A DNA stretch of 64,000 bases from assembly GCF_022811645.1 (NCBI RefSeq), contig NZ_CP094534.1, positions 4,402,001 to 4,466,000 of the forward strand. The letters run 5' to 3'. The first letter of the stretch is position 1. Every line of letters begins with the position of its first letter. The notes beneath the pieces are model-generated. The model was not told the DNA's origin, did no database searches, and worked only from the letters and a program-made list of their open reading frames with translations. Made by a program: the position numbers and the translations under genes. This stretch comes from Hymenobacter monticola (GTDB taxonomy: Bacteria; Bacteroidota; Bacteroidia; Cytophagales; Hymenobacteraceae). Of this stretch, positions 7,676 to 16,417 are shown piece after piece.

Positions 7676-9697
7676 CACTATCACCAGCTCCACGCGGCGG
7701 TTCAGGCGGCGCGTTTCTTCGCGGTCGTTGCTGTACTTGGGCTTCGAACCACCGAAGCCAACCGTGGCAATGCGATTCTCGGCCACGCCGCGGCCCACAA
7801 GGTAGCGCTTCACCTCAGCCACCCGGTCTTCGGAAAGCTTTTGGTTTTTGTCGGCCGGCGGCTCATTGGAGGTGTGGCCTTCGAGGCGAATTTCGGTGTT
7901 CGGGCTGGCTTGCAGGGCCACGGCCAGACGATTGAGCTCGGCGTAGGCCGTGCCCAGCAGCGTGGCTTTGCCCTGGGCAAAAAGAATGCTGGGCAGGTCG
8001 ATTTTGGCGCCCACGGCGGCGGGCAACAGCAACAGGTCGCGCCGGGGCGAACCGGCTATTAGCACCGTGTCGCCCACCGTGAGGAAGCCGCCGCCGGTGG
8101 CCGTGAGGTAGTAGCGGCCCGGAAGCAGCGAGAGTTGGTAGCCGCCCGTATTGTCGGAGCGGCCGGTGGCGTTGTACTGCGCGCCCGCAGCGTTGGCCAG
8201 CAGGTTGGCTTTCACGGTGGCGCCGGGCACGGGCTGCTTGGTGCGGGCATCGAGCACGCGCCCGCTCAGGAAAGCCCGCGCGGTGGGGTCGAAGGCGGCC
8301 ACGACGGGCGCGGCCGGCAGCGAATCGGCGGGTGCGGCGCGGCCGGTGCGCATGAGGTCGCTGGTGGCATTAGGCGCGGGCGAGGACGAGTAGTAAGCCG
8401 TTTTGCCATCGGGCGCCAGCGTGAGGTAGGCATTGAAGCCGGGCCCGTTCAGGCCAGGGCCCAGGTTGCGGGGCTCGCTCCACTTGGTCCAGCTGTCGTC
8501 GAGACGCTGGCTCACAAAAATATCGGCCGAGCCATACCCCATGTGGCCGTACGACGCGAAATACAGCGTTTTGCCATCGGGCGCAAGCCAGGGGGCAAAG
8601 TCGAAGCCCGGCGAGTTGAGCACCGGCCCCAGGCTGGTGGGCTCGCCGAAGCCGCCCTTGCCGTCGGGCCGGCTCAGGTACAGGTCGTTGCCGCCCTCCG
8701 AGTCGCCGCGCTCCAGCGAGAGCAGCAGGATTTGGCCGTCATTGCTCACAAAATAGCCCGCTCCGGGCACGGCCGTGTAGAAATTGCCGATGCCCACCGC
8801 GGCAGGCTTCACCCCCTTGGCCGAGCTGCTGGTCGCCGCCACGCTGCTCACCTTGCTCACGCTCTCATCCCGAAACCCGTTGGCGTCGTAGGTGCCGCGC
8901 ACAAACAAGGTACGGCCGTCGGGGCCGGTGGCGGCCACCACCTCGTTGTTCTGGGCCGTGTTGATGCCGTCGAGGCGTGTGGGGGCGCCCCAGGTTTTGC
9001 CCTGGTCGGCGCTCTGGCTCACCCAGGCATCGCCCGAGTCGGTGTTGCCCTCGGTGTTGCCGGCAAACTTGGTGCGGGCGAAATACAGCGTATTGCCGTC
9101 GGGGCTGAGGACGGGGTGCAGTTCGTTGCCGGGCGAGTTGAGGCCCGCCAGGGGCTGCGGCGCCCCGAACGGCGACGGCCCTTCCAGCACATTCAGTTTC
9201 AGCCGAAACAAGCGCCACTGCTGGCTGGCCCGGCCGTTGCCCTTTTGCATCAGCACCGGCGTGCCGTTGAACTTGTCGGCCGCCGCCAAGGCCGCCACCC
9301 GGCTTTCGCTGCGGTTTTCGAGTTGGAAGCTTCCGACCGGGCCCGCGGGCACCAGCCGCCACTGTTGCTGCTCGCCGCCTTGGTACGGGCGCTGCAGCAG
9401 CGGCAGGTTTTCGCCGGGCTTGTCAGCCGTCAGGCACAGACCGCTGTGGCGCGCCTCGATGCGATAGTACTCGCTGCCCTGCCGAATGGGCACAAAGCGC
9501 CATTGCTGGCTATTGGCGTGGGTGAATTCCCACTGCACGGCCGCCGCGCCGCTGTTGGTGCTGGCGCCCGCAATGTCGAGGCAGCGCCCGCTGCCGCGGT
9601 CAATCAACCCGTAATAGGCCCGCTCATCGGGCACGAAATAAGTTTGGGCGTGAACAAAAAAAGGCAGCAGAAAAAATAACGTCAGCAGTCGAAACAT
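7670..9697 (-). CDS. Ricin-B-lectin-like / PD40 repeat / OmpA-type envelope protein
   Basis: The 675-aa product starts at the ATG at 9695-9697 with a signal peptide (MFRLLTLFFLLPFFVHA). Residues about 20-165 carry three QQW-type repeats (NSQQWRF, EQQQWRL, ASQQWRL) with CLDIAG and CLTAD, typical of ricin-B beta-trefoil lectins. PD40/WD40-like beta-propeller repeats follow (LSPDGNTLYFAR, ATGPDGRTLFV, LAPDGKTLYFAS, LAPDGKTAYYSS). A carboxypeptidase-regulatory-like domain comes next (LSGRVLDARTKQPVPGATV, about 480-560). The C-terminal OmpA peptidoglycan-binding domain has ILFAQGKATLL, IRLEGHTSN and DRVAEVKRYLV. PD40-regulatory-OmpA proteins are common in Bacteroidota envelopes; the N-terminal lectin is an uncommon addition. 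It presumably sits at the outer membrane, binds peptidoglycan and a carbohydrate ligand. Confidence 0.87.
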   Translation of the reverse strand: MFRLLTLFFLLPFFVHAQTYFVPDERAYYGLIDRGSGRCLDIAGASTNSGAAAVQWEFTHANSQQWRFVPIRQGSEYYRIEARHSGLCLTADKPGENLPLLQRPYQGGEQQQWRLVPAGPVGSFQLENRSESRVAALAAADKFNGTPVLMQKGNGRASQQWRLFRLKLNVLEGPSPFGAPQPLAGLNSPGNELHPVLSPDGNTLYFARTKFAGNTEGNTDSGDAWVSQSADQGKTWGAPTRLDGINTAQNNEVVAATGPDGRTLFVRGTYDANGFRDESVSKVSSVAATSSSAKGVKPAAVGIGNFYTAVPGAGYFVSNDGQILLLSLERGDSEGGNDLYLSRPDGKGGFGEPTSLGPVLNSPGFDFAPWLAPDGKTLYFASYGHMGYGSADIFVSQRLDDSWTKWSEPRNLGPGLNGPGFNAYLTLAPDGKTAYYSSSPAPNATSDLMRTGRAAPADSLPAAPVVAAFDPTARAFLSGRVLDARTKQPVPGATVKANLLANAAGAQYNATGRSDNTGGYQLSLLPGRYYLTATGGGFLTVGDTVLIAGSPRRDLLLLPAAVGAKIDLPSILFAQGKATLLGTAYAELNRLAVALQASPNTEIRLEGHTSNEPPADKNQKLSEDRVAEVKRYLVGRGVAENRIATVGFGGSKPKYSNDREETRRLNRRVELVIVK

Positions 9698-9873
9698 CAG
9701 CGGGGGCGCGGAAAAGGCGCGCGTGGGTGCATAACGCAAAAGAACGCCGAAATGGTGGATTGGTGGGGTGGCGGGTTGGTTAAGTTACGCGTTGGCAGGT
9801 TGCAGAAGTGGCTCGAATTGGCCCTATACTTCTTCCTCACAACCCACCAATCCATCAATCCACAGCTCCGCCC

Positions 9874-10548
9874 TCACGCCAGCAGCTTGTGCTTGATGGC
9901 GTACTGAATCAGCCCCACCACCGACTTGCAGCTGGTTTTGGTGAGAATGTTTTTGCGGTGCGTTTCCACGGTGCGCTCCGAAATGAACAGCGCCGCGGCG
10001 ATGTCCTGATTCGACTTTTCTTCGGCCACCAGCCGCAAAATCTCCCTTTCGCGGGTGGTGAGTTCGGCCACCGGCTGGGTGCCGTCGCGGCGCTGGGCGG
10101 GCACGTCGAGGTGCTGCAGCAGCGTCTGGCCCACTTCCTGGCTGAAGTGGGTGCGCCCGGCCGCCACGTTGGCAATGGCGGCGCTGAGCTCGGCCTTGGT
10201 GGCGTTTTTGAGCAGGTAGCCGGCCCCACCCGCATCGAGCACTTCCATCACCGAGGCGTGGTCGTGAAACATGCTCAGGGCCAGCACCCGCACGGCCGGA
10301 AAGCCCGCCCGGATGTGCCGCGTGAGCTCTACGCCGCTCATCTGCGGCATGTTCAGGTCGACGAGGGCCACGTTGATTTCGGGGTGCTCGTGCAGGCAGC
10401 GCAGGGCCAGGAAGCCCGAATTGGCCTGCGCCACCACCCGCACCGACGCATCGGTTCTTAGCAGGGTTTTGATGCCCTCTATCACCATCTGGTGGTCATC
10501 CACCAGCAGCACGGACGTACGGGGCGGGGCGGCGGGCTCGTAGCTCAT
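9874..10548 (-). CDS. NarL/LuxR-family response regulator
   Basis: The 224-aa protein has a receiver domain (residues about 12-128) with the acidic pair DD at 17-18, the phospho-acceptor Asp64 in ALVDLNMPQMSG and the Lys of YLLKNATKAE. A LuxR-type helix-turn-helix follows at about 155-215 (LTTREREILRLVAE, SERTVETHRKNIL). The start MSYEPAAPPR at 10548 is favoured over an in-frame ATG at 10581. It lies 109 bp downstream of the TPR histidine kinase gene on the same strand, and the two form a standard NarL-type pair. The targets cannot be told from the sequence. Confidence 0.93.
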   Translation of the reverse strand: MSYEPAAPPRTSVLLVDDHQMVIEGIKTLLRTDASVRVVAQANSGFLALRCLHEHPEINVALVDLNMPQMSGVELTRHIRAGFPAVRVLALSMFHDHASVMEVLDAGGAGYLLKNATKAELSAAIANVAAGRTHFSQEVGQTLLQHLDVPAQRRDGTQPVAELTTREREILRLVAEEKSNQDIAAALFISERTVETHRKNILTKTSCKSVVGLIQYAIKHKLLA

Positions 10549-10657
10549 GGTTAAGATTTTTGCAGAGGCGAGAGGCAACATGTACAGCCGGAGGCAGAAC
10601 CTAAGGGTAAATATTCACATTCAAACATACTCAAGCCCAAATGCGGTTTGCAACAAA

Positions 10658-12583
10658 TCAGGCTAAGTATTTTGCTATTGAGCGCTCCATTGGCACTGCC
10701 AGCGTCACGGTGGTGCCCCGGCCGGGGGCCGCGTCGAAGTCGGCCCGGCCGCCCAGGTAAGCCATGCGGCTCTCAATATTTTTGAGGCCAATTCCTGCGT
10801 CCTCGCCCAGCGCGGCGGGGTCGAAGCCCACACCGTTGTCTTCCACCATCACCGTCAGCTCGTCGGCGCTGCGAATGATTTGCAGGGTGATTTCCGTGGC
10901 CCGCGCGTGCTTCAGAATGTTCTGCACCAACTCCTGAATGACGCGAAACACCACATTCTCCACCGTGGCCGGCATACGCCCGCCCTGGTCGAGCCCCACC
11001 ACTTCGAGCTGTACCTTCAGGTGGCCATCGGGGGCAATTTTGTTCAGGAAGTCGCGCACGGCCTGGGCCAGGCCGCGCTTGATGAGGGCGTTGGGCAGCA
11101 GGTTGTGCGAAATGCTGCGCACCTCGCGGAAGCTCTCGTCTACCACGTCCAGCGCGTTCTGGAACATGGCCTGCTGGCCGGTGGTACTCAGCCGCAGCTC
11201 GTCGCCCAGCGCGTGCAGGTTCATTTTGGCCGCCGTCAGGAGCTGGCCCACGCCGTCGTGCAGGTCGGAGCCGATGCGGCGGCGCTCGGTTTCCTCGGCC
11301 TCCAGCACGGCCTGGGCGCGCTGCTGCTGCAAGGCCTGGCGCTCCTCGGCAAACTCCACCTCGCGGCGCAGCCGCCGCCGCGCCACCCACAAGTAAGCCA
11401 GCCCCGCCAGCAGCAGGGCCACCAGCGCGCCGGCCCACAACAAAGCGGTGCGCCGCCGAATGACTTGCTGCTGCTCGCGCAGCCGGGCGGCCTGTAGGCG
11501 GTTGCGGGCCTCCTTCTTCTCGGTGTCGTACTTGGTTTGCAGCTCGGCCACTTGCTGGGCGCTTTCCTGCTGGAAGATGGAGTCATTGAGCGACTGAAAG
11601 CGTTTCTGCCACTGCAGGGCCTTTGCAGGCTGATTACCATCTTCGTATAGCGTGGCAAACCCGTTATACACCACCCGCACAATGGGCAGCGCGCGCTGGC
11701 GGCGGGCCAGCTGCAGGGCGTGGCGGTAAGCGTCCTCGGCTTCGGCGGTGCGGTGCAGCAGGGCCAGGGCATCGCCCAGGTTCAGCCACGATTCGGCTTG
11801 CCCTTGCTCGTTGCCCTCGGCCTTGTCGATGGCCAGGGTCTGGCGGTAGTAGCGGTAGGCTTCGGGGCCGTTTTTCTGGCGCAGGGCCAGGCCGCCGAGG
11901 TTGTAGAGGGCCAGCACGGCCACGCTGGAATCGCCAAGGGCGCGGGCTTTTTGCAGCGAAATGCGGAAGTCGGCACGGGCGGCGGCCAGCTGGTTTTGCT
12001 CCATCAGGGCGGTGCCGCTGTTGTTGAAGGCAATGGCCAGCGGCTTGGCGGCACGCGGGTCGCCGGCTTGCGCCGCCTGGCGCAGCACGGCTTGGGCGCG
12101 GCGGGCGTACTGCAGGCTTTGGGCGAATTGCTTCAGGTTTTTGTTGGTGGTGGCCAGGGCCAGGCAGGCGCTGCCCTGGCCCAGCAGGTCTTGGCGCTGC
12201 TCGGCCAGACGCAGGGCGGGCATCAGGCTTTTAGCCGCCGCGGCAAAGTCGCCCTCCGCGTTCGCCAGCCGGCCGAGGAGCAGCAGGGCCACCTGTTGCG
12301 GGCCCTCGTGTCGGGCAGTAGCCTTGGCCTGCTGCAGAGCCAGCGCAGCCAGGCGCTTGGCTTCGGCGGGCTCGATGGTGCGCAAGGCGTTGGCATCGGC
12401 CAGCAGCAGGCGCAGCCGGGCGGTGTCGGGGGCCTGGGCGCGGCGCTGGGTCAGGCTGTCGATGAGGGGCGAAGCGGCCGGAACGGCTTGCGCAAGAACG
12501 CGGGAAGCCAACCCAGCCCCCATTACTCCGACCCAAATTCCCAGCTGCCACAAAAAGCGGAACACCCGTTCATTACATCGCAT
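10658..12583 (-). CDS. TPR-containing sensor histidine kinase (HisKA_3 type)
   Basis: The 641-aa protein starts with a signal-anchor segment and then a helical region of several TPR repeats (about residues 40-330; for example AIAFNNSGTALMEQNQLAAA and ALYNLGGLALRQKNGPEAYR). A coiled coil follows, then a transmembrane helix at about 376-399 (LLWAGALVALLLAGLAYLWV), and a NarX-like dimerisation/phosphoacceptor domain with RRRIGSDLHDGVGQ, where His about 440 is the acceptor. The C-terminal HATPase has the N box region VIQELVQNILKHA and G boxes VEDNGVGFD and GIGLKNIESR. Such periplasmic-TPR kinases are widespread in Bacteroidota. It precedes and probably phosphorylates the NarL-type regulator at 9874-10548. 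Confidence 0.93.
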   Translation of the reverse strand: MRCNERVFRFLWQLGIWVGVMGAGLASRVLAQAVPAASPLIDSLTQRRAQAPDTARLRLLLADANALRTIEPAEAKRLAALALQQAKATARHEGPQQVALLLLGRLANAEGDFAAAAKSLMPALRLAEQRQDLLGQGSACLALATTNKNLKQFAQSLQYARRAQAVLRQAAQAGDPRAAKPLAIAFNNSGTALMEQNQLAAARADFRISLQKARALGDSSVAVLALYNLGGLALRQKNGPEAYRYYRQTLAIDKAEGNEQGQAESWLNLGDALALLHRTAEAEDAYRHALQLARRQRALPIVRVVYNGFATLYEDGNQPAKALQWQKRFQSLNDSIFQQESAQQVAELQTKYDTEKKEARNRLQAARLREQQQVIRRRTALLWAGALVALLLAGLAYLWVARRRLRREVEFAEERQALQQQRAQAVLEAEETERRRIGSDLHDGVGQLLTAAKMNLHALGDELRLSTTGQQAMFQNALDVVDESFREVRSISHNLLPNALIKRGLAQAVRDFLNKIAPDGHLKVQLEVVGLDQGGRMPATVENVVFRVIQELVQNILKHARATEITLQIIRSADELTVMVEDNGVGFDPAALGEDAGIGLKNIESRMAYLGGRADFDAAPGRGTTVTLAVPMERSIAKYLA

Positions 12584-12852
12584 CTTACCTACGCTTAACG
12601 GTTCTGGTTAATCCGATAATATCAATGCTGCTAAGTAAAGCAATTATGCCATACTTAGGGGCATTGTTTTTCCTGATTATCAGAAATACTTCGGTCCTTA
12701 AGCTTCAGCAAATGCCCTGGGCAATACCAGCAGCGCCTTTTCCTGCGGCAGCTACCGCTGTGGGCCGGCAACGATTCTCCCCTTTTGAAAGTAAGCATCT
12801 ACCAGCCCGGCAGTTCGTGGCCGTTTTCACTCATCCTTCCCTCCCACTTCCC

Positions 12853-13059
12853 ATGCGCAAAGGCACCAAAGTAAGCTGGAAATACGGCACCGGCACCGCC
12901 ACCGGCAAAATTGAATCGGTCCACAAAGAGCCCATTTCCCGCACCCTCAAAGGCTCCGAAATTCACCGCAACGGCTCGGCCGACGACCCTGCTTTGGTCA
13001 TCGTGCAGGAAAATGGCGACCGGGTGCTCAAGCTCAAAAGCGAAGTGAAGGCGGCTTAG
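12853..13059 (+). CDS. HVA-type TUDOR domain protein (DUF2945)
   Basis: The 68-aa protein MRKGTKVSWKYGTGTATGKI... has the complete small SH3/TUDOR barrel of the hypervirulence-associated DUF2945 family: KGTKVSWKYG, GKIESVHKEPISRTLKG, RNGSADDPALVIVQ and VLKLKSE. These are small basic cytoplasmic proteins found singly in many bacteria, with no firm biochemical role. The ATG at 12853 gives the family's usual length. An in-frame ATG 76 codons upstream would add a sequence without family resemblance. The gap 12584-12852, between this gene and the divergent kinase gene, shows no other gene. Confidence 0.85.
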   Translation: MRKGTKVSWKYGTGTATGKIESVHKEPISRTLKGSEIHRNGSADDPALVIVQENGDRVLKLKSEVKAA

Positions 13060-13145
13060 AAAGCCGCTAAGCCCACTGAAAACAATGATAACCTTATTCT
13101 CCTGCCCCAGTTAAAATTTGAGGGTGAGCCAGCCTATCTTTATGG

Positions 13146-13385
13146 GTGCTTAAGAAAATAGTCTTTGTCTATTATCCGGTGGCGGCGGGCGTAGCATTGG
13201 TCTTGGCTGCCGCGTTGTTTTTATTTTCCGGCGGGCTGAAAAGCAGCACAGACGCTGGGATGCTGCTTTTCCTTTTGGCCGCTAGCCTTTTCATGTGCTT
13301 GGTCTGGAGCTTCCCTTTCTGGGTGGCATTGTTGACACTGCATGTGTTGCGCGAACTTCTGGGCCAGGGTTCTGGCAGAAAATAG
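13146..13385 (+). CDS. Small two- to three-helix membrane protein
   Basis: The 79-aa frame starts at GTG (13146) and encodes MLKKIVFVYYPVAAGVALVL followed by a second and a third hydrophobic stretch (AGMLLFLLAASLFMCLVWSF and WVALLTLHVL), ending in GQGSGRK. The nearby ATG at 13142 is out of frame and hits a stop after three codons. It resembles generic DUF-type inner-membrane peptides; no family is recognised. A strong terminator follows 30 bp after the stop, which supports a real transcription unit. Confidence is moderate because of the small size and the non-ATG start. Confidence 0.5.
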   Translation: MLKKIVFVYYPVAAGVALVLAAALFLFSGGLKSSTDAGMLLFLLAASLFMCLVWSFPFWVALLTLHVLRELLGQGSGRK

Positions 13386-13414
13386 CAACGGCTGAGTGGG
13401 CACCGTACACTAGC

Positions 13415-13450
13415 AAAAAGCCCCGCTGGCAGCAACCAGCGGGGCTTTTC
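13415..13450. terminator. Bidirectional intrinsic terminator
   Basis: AAAAGCCCCGCTGG and CCAGCGGGGCTTTT form a perfect 14-bp stem with a 6-nt loop, with A and T runs on either side. It separates the convergent small membrane gene and the permease gene. Confidence 0.9.
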
Positions 13451-13470
13451 AATAAGGGTAAGGTCCGAGC

Positions 13471-15054
13471 CTACCGGTTGTTCGGGTCGGGCTTGATGAA
13501 GGCCTCCTCTTCCATTTCGGTGGGCACCACCACCACGCCCTTTTGGAGCATGGAGTTTTTCTTGCCGTAGAGGAAGTACACCACGAAGCCCAGCAGCATC
13601 CAGCCTAGGGCCAGCTTCAGCGTGTTCGAGTCGAGGGCCAGAATCATGAGCGTGCAGATGGCCGCGCCCAGGAACGGCACCAGCGGGAAGCTGGCCGACG
13701 AGAGCGGCGAGCGGAACGGCCGGGGCTGGTCGGGGTCGGAGCGGCGCATAATCCACACGCCCACGCTCACCAGCACGAAGGCCAGCAGCGTGCCAAACGA
13801 GGTCAGGTCGCCGGCCAGGGAGCCGGGCACGAAGGCCGCAAACGCGCCCACAAACACCAGCAGCGCCAGGTTCGACTTGTAAGGCGTATTGAAGCGGGGG
13901 TGCAAGTCGGAGAAGGCTTTGGGCATCAGGCCGTCCTTGGCCATGGAGAAGAACACGCGGCTCTGGCCCATGAGCATCACCAGGATTACCGAGGAGAAAC
14001 CGAGCAGAATGGCCACCGTTACGGCCGTGCCCAGCCACTCGTAGCCCTTCATGTGGGCCTTGATGGCGTAGGTTACCGAGGCTTCGCCGCCCAGGGCCGG
14101 GTCGGCAAACTCGCGCCAGTTGGCCACGCCCGTCAGCACGTGGCCGAACAGGATGTAGAGCACCGTGCACACGGCCAGCGAGCCGAGGATGCCGATGGGC
14201 ATGTCGCGCTTGGGGTTTTTGGCTTCCTGCGCAGCCGTGCTCACGGCGTCGAAGCCGATGAAAGCAAAAAACACAATGGCCGCGCCGCCCAGAATGCCGC
14301 CCCAGCCGTGCTTGTTCCAGTCCGTGTACTCACGCACCACCACGCCAGCCGCGTTTTTCACGGGCTCAGCGTTTTCAGGAATCAGATAAGGCGTATGGTT
14401 GGCAGGGTTGATGAACTGCCAGCCCACGGCGATGAACACCAGCACGATGGCTACTTTCAGCACCACCACCACGGCGTTGAACATGGCCGATTCCTGCGTG
14501 CCCTTGATGAGCAGCAGCGACAGCGCCACGATGACAAACAGGGCCGGCAAGTTGATAAGGCCGTGCTCCAACGTGCCGTTCACCACGGCGCTTTCGAAGG
14601 GCGAGTGGCTGAGATTATAGGGTATACTGGTACCGAACACCTCCAACAGCTTGTTCAAATACTCGCTCCAGGCAATGCTGACGGTGGCCGCGCCCAGCGC
14701 GTATTCCATAATCAGGGCCCAGCCGATGACCCAGGCCACGAACTCGCCCATGGTGGTGTAGGCGTAGGTGTAGGCCGAGCCGGCGATGGGAATCATGGCC
14801 GCAAACTCGGCGTAGCACAGGCCGGCGAACACGCAGCCGATGGCGGCCACGATGAAGGCCAGCGTCACGCCCGGCCCGGAGGCCTGCGCGGCGGCGGCGG
14901 CGGTGCGCACAAACAGGCCCGCCCCGATGATGGCGCCCACGCCCAGGGCCACGAGGTTGCCGGCGCCCAGCGTGCGCTGCAGGGTGCCGTGCCCGGTGGA
15001 GTTGGCCTCGCCCAGGAGCACGGCCAACGGTTTTTTGGCGAAAATACTTGCCAT
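13471..15054 (-). CDS. APC-superfamily amino acid permease (cationic amino acid transporter type)
   Basis: The 527-aa protein has about 12-14 transmembrane helices and the APC signature LGVGAIIGAGLFV in helix 1 (about residues 38-50), followed by SGPGVTLAFIVAAIGCVFAG and CYAEFAAMIPIAGSAYTYAY. It also has FFAFIGFDAVSTAAQEAKNP in the middle (helix 6 region). These motifs place it in the CAT/YfnA-like group that imports amino acids by cation symport or exchange. The cytosolic tail MEEEAFIKPDPNNR is short. The substrate cannot be told. It stands alone, with a terminator behind it and a divergent Spy-like gene ahead. Confidence 0.93.
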   Translation of the reverse strand: MASIFAKKPLAVLLGEANSTGHGTLQRTLGAGNLVALGVGAIIGAGLFVRTAAAAAQASGPGVTLAFIVAAIGCVFAGLCYAEFAAMIPIAGSAYTYAYTTMGEFVAWVIGWALIMEYALGAATVSIAWSEYLNKLLEVFGTSIPYNLSHSPFESAVVNGTLEHGLINLPALFVIVALSLLLIKGTQESAMFNAVVVVLKVAIVLVFIAVGWQFINPANHTPYLIPENAEPVKNAAGVVVREYTDWNKHGWGGILGGAAIVFFAFIGFDAVSTAAQEAKNPKRDMPIGILGSLAVCTVLYILFGHVLTGVANWREFADPALGGEASVTYAIKAHMKGYEWLGTAVTVAILLGFSSVILVMLMGQSRVFFSMAKDGLMPKAFSDLHPRFNTPYKSNLALLVFVGAFAAFVPGSLAGDLTSFGTLLAFVLVSVGVWIMRRSDPDQPRPFRSPLSSASFPLVPFLGAAICTLMILALDSNTLKLALGWMLLGFVVYFLYGKKNSMLQKGVVVVPTEMEEEAFIKPDPNNR

Positions 15055-15308
15055 GTGTTAGGTGTAAAGGAGGAAGAAGTGTGAAATAAAAAAGAGGTTG
15101 AAACGAAAGGCTCCGACGCCGTTTGGCCGGCATTTTAAAACCAGGCACCGGCGGCGGGCCCGAAATATAGGCAGCAAAACGCCTTCCTTTGGGCCAGCTG
15201 CCTTCGGGCCGCAAACGTCGCCGGTGTTTCGCTGTGGCTTATACCCCGCTTAAACCTGTCGCGGCGCGCGGCATCCAAGCCCGTGTTTCACCCTTCATTG
15301 CTTTTCTC

Positions 15309-15728
15309 ATGAGCCAGATGCTTGTGCTGTTCGCAGCGCTGCTTGGTGCCGGCAGCTCCGCCGCGGCCCAAACGCAGCCCGGCCCCGCCCCCGCCGCCCT
15401 GCAAAAATCGCCCGACCAGCAGGCCCAGCGCCGCGCCCAATACCTCGCCAAGGAGCTTGGTCTCAGCCCCGAGCAGCAGGCTAAATTGCAGCCCATCTTG
15501 CTAGCCCAGGGCCAGGACATGCGGGCCCTGCGCGAACGGGTGCAAACCAACGGCCGTCAGCGCGGCATGGGCCAGGACCTGAAAGCCGCCCAAGCCCGGT
15601 ACACCGAGCAAATCCGGGCCGTGCTCACGCCCGAGCAGTTTGCGAAGTTTGAGCAGCTGAAAGAAGAGCAGCGCGACAAGCTGCGCGAGCGCCACGCCAA
15701 CGGACCGGGCCTTGGTGCACGACCGTAA
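15309..15728 (+). CDS. Periplasmic Spy/CpxP-like helical protein, paralogue 1
   Basis: The 139-aa product begins at the ATG at 15309 (MSQMLVLFAALLGAGSSAAAQ), a clear signal peptide cut after AAAQ. The mature part is helical and carries two LTxxQ-like repeats, LGLSPEQQAKLQPIL and LTPEQFAKFEQLKEEQ, the hallmark of the Spy/CpxP fold. In E. coli such proteins are periplasmic chaperones or stress sensors. The upstream in-frame extension lacks a signal sequence and was rejected. The next gene encodes a paralogue with the same layout 170 bp downstream, consistent with tandem duplication. Confidence 0.8.
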   Translation: MSQMLVLFAALLGAGSSAAAQTQPGPAPAALQKSPDQQAQRRAQYLAKELGLSPEQQAKLQPILLAQGQDMRALRERVQTNGRQRGMGQDLKAAQARYTEQIRAVLTPEQFAKFEQLKEEQRDKLRERHANGPGLGARP

Positions 15729-15898
15729 ATTCACCGGCTTCATCTGCGAAAGGCGCCCGTTTATCGATGAATACCGGGCGGCTGAGAGGGCCCTTCACAC
15801 TTGGCACACCGCTTGCAAATACCCTATTAAGCAAACGAAGCGACTTTCTGGTTGCTCCTCCTCTTAAATCTCCCTTCACCCCTTCTTCTTACAATAGC

Positions 15899-16342
15899 AT
15901 GAAAAAGACCCTGATGTTGCTCGCAGCCCTGGCCTTCACCACCGCCGGCACCAGCTTCGCTCAAACCGCTCCGGCGGCTACCACCAAAGTAAAAATGCAC
16001 GGCGGCAAAGGCGCCCACGGCCCCAAGGACCCCGCCAAGATGGCCGACCACAAAGCCGCTAAAATGGCCAAAGAGCTCGGCCTCACCGCCGACCAGGAAG
16101 CCAAAGTAGAGCAGCTGATGCTGGCCCGCCAGCAGGAAACTCAGGCCCTGAAAGCCAAATACGCGGCCGACAAAACCGCCGGCCGCGCCGAAATGAAAGC
16201 CTCGCACGAGAAGTACGCCGCTCAGCTCAAAACCATCCTCACACCCGAGCAATACGCCAAGTTCGACCAATTGAAGGACGAGCACCGCGGCCACGGCGGC
16301 AAGGGCCACGGCGGCAAAATGAAGGTAAAAGCCAAAGCGTAA
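15899..16342 (+). CDS. Periplasmic Spy/CpxP-like helical protein, paralogue 2
   Basis: The 147-aa product starts MKKTLMLLAALAFTTAGTSFAQ, a signal peptide. The mature chain has a His/Gly/Lys-rich N-terminal part (MHGGKGAHGPKD), then LGLTADQEAKVEQLML and LTPEQYAKFDQLKDEH as in paralogue 1, and ends in a His/Gly/Lys tail (HRGHGGKGHGGKMKVKAKA). The histidine-rich ends could bind metal ions such as Cu or Zn, an inference from composition. A terminator follows directly. Confidence 0.8.
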   Translation: MKKTLMLLAALAFTTAGTSFAQTAPAATTKVKMHGGKGAHGPKDPAKMADHKAAKMAKELGLTADQEAKVEQLMLARQQETQALKAKYAADKTAGRAEMKASHEKYAAQLKTILTPEQYAKFDQLKDEHRGHGGKGHGGKMKVKAKA

Positions 16343-16365
16343 GCAGCCCCCGGCTAATTGCCAAT

Positions 16366-16403
16366 AAAAAAAGCCCCGTTCGGTTCCGAGCGGGGCTTTT
16401 TCG
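16366..16403. terminator. Bidirectional intrinsic terminator
   Basis: AAAAAGCCCCG and CGGGGCTTTTT form an 11-bp stem around TTCGGTTCCGAG. It serves the Spy-like gene and the convergent T9SS gene. Confidence 0.88.
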
Positions 16404-16417
16404 TTGGCTGGACCATA

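Noticed and set aside
8135..9679. Open frame of 514 codons on the plus strand
   Set aside because: It is the antisense of the lectin/PD40/OmpA gene, with low-complexity His/Gly/Arg composition.
13900..15084. Open frame of 394 codons on the plus strand
   Set aside because: It is antisense to the amino acid permease, and His-rich without any recognisable motif.
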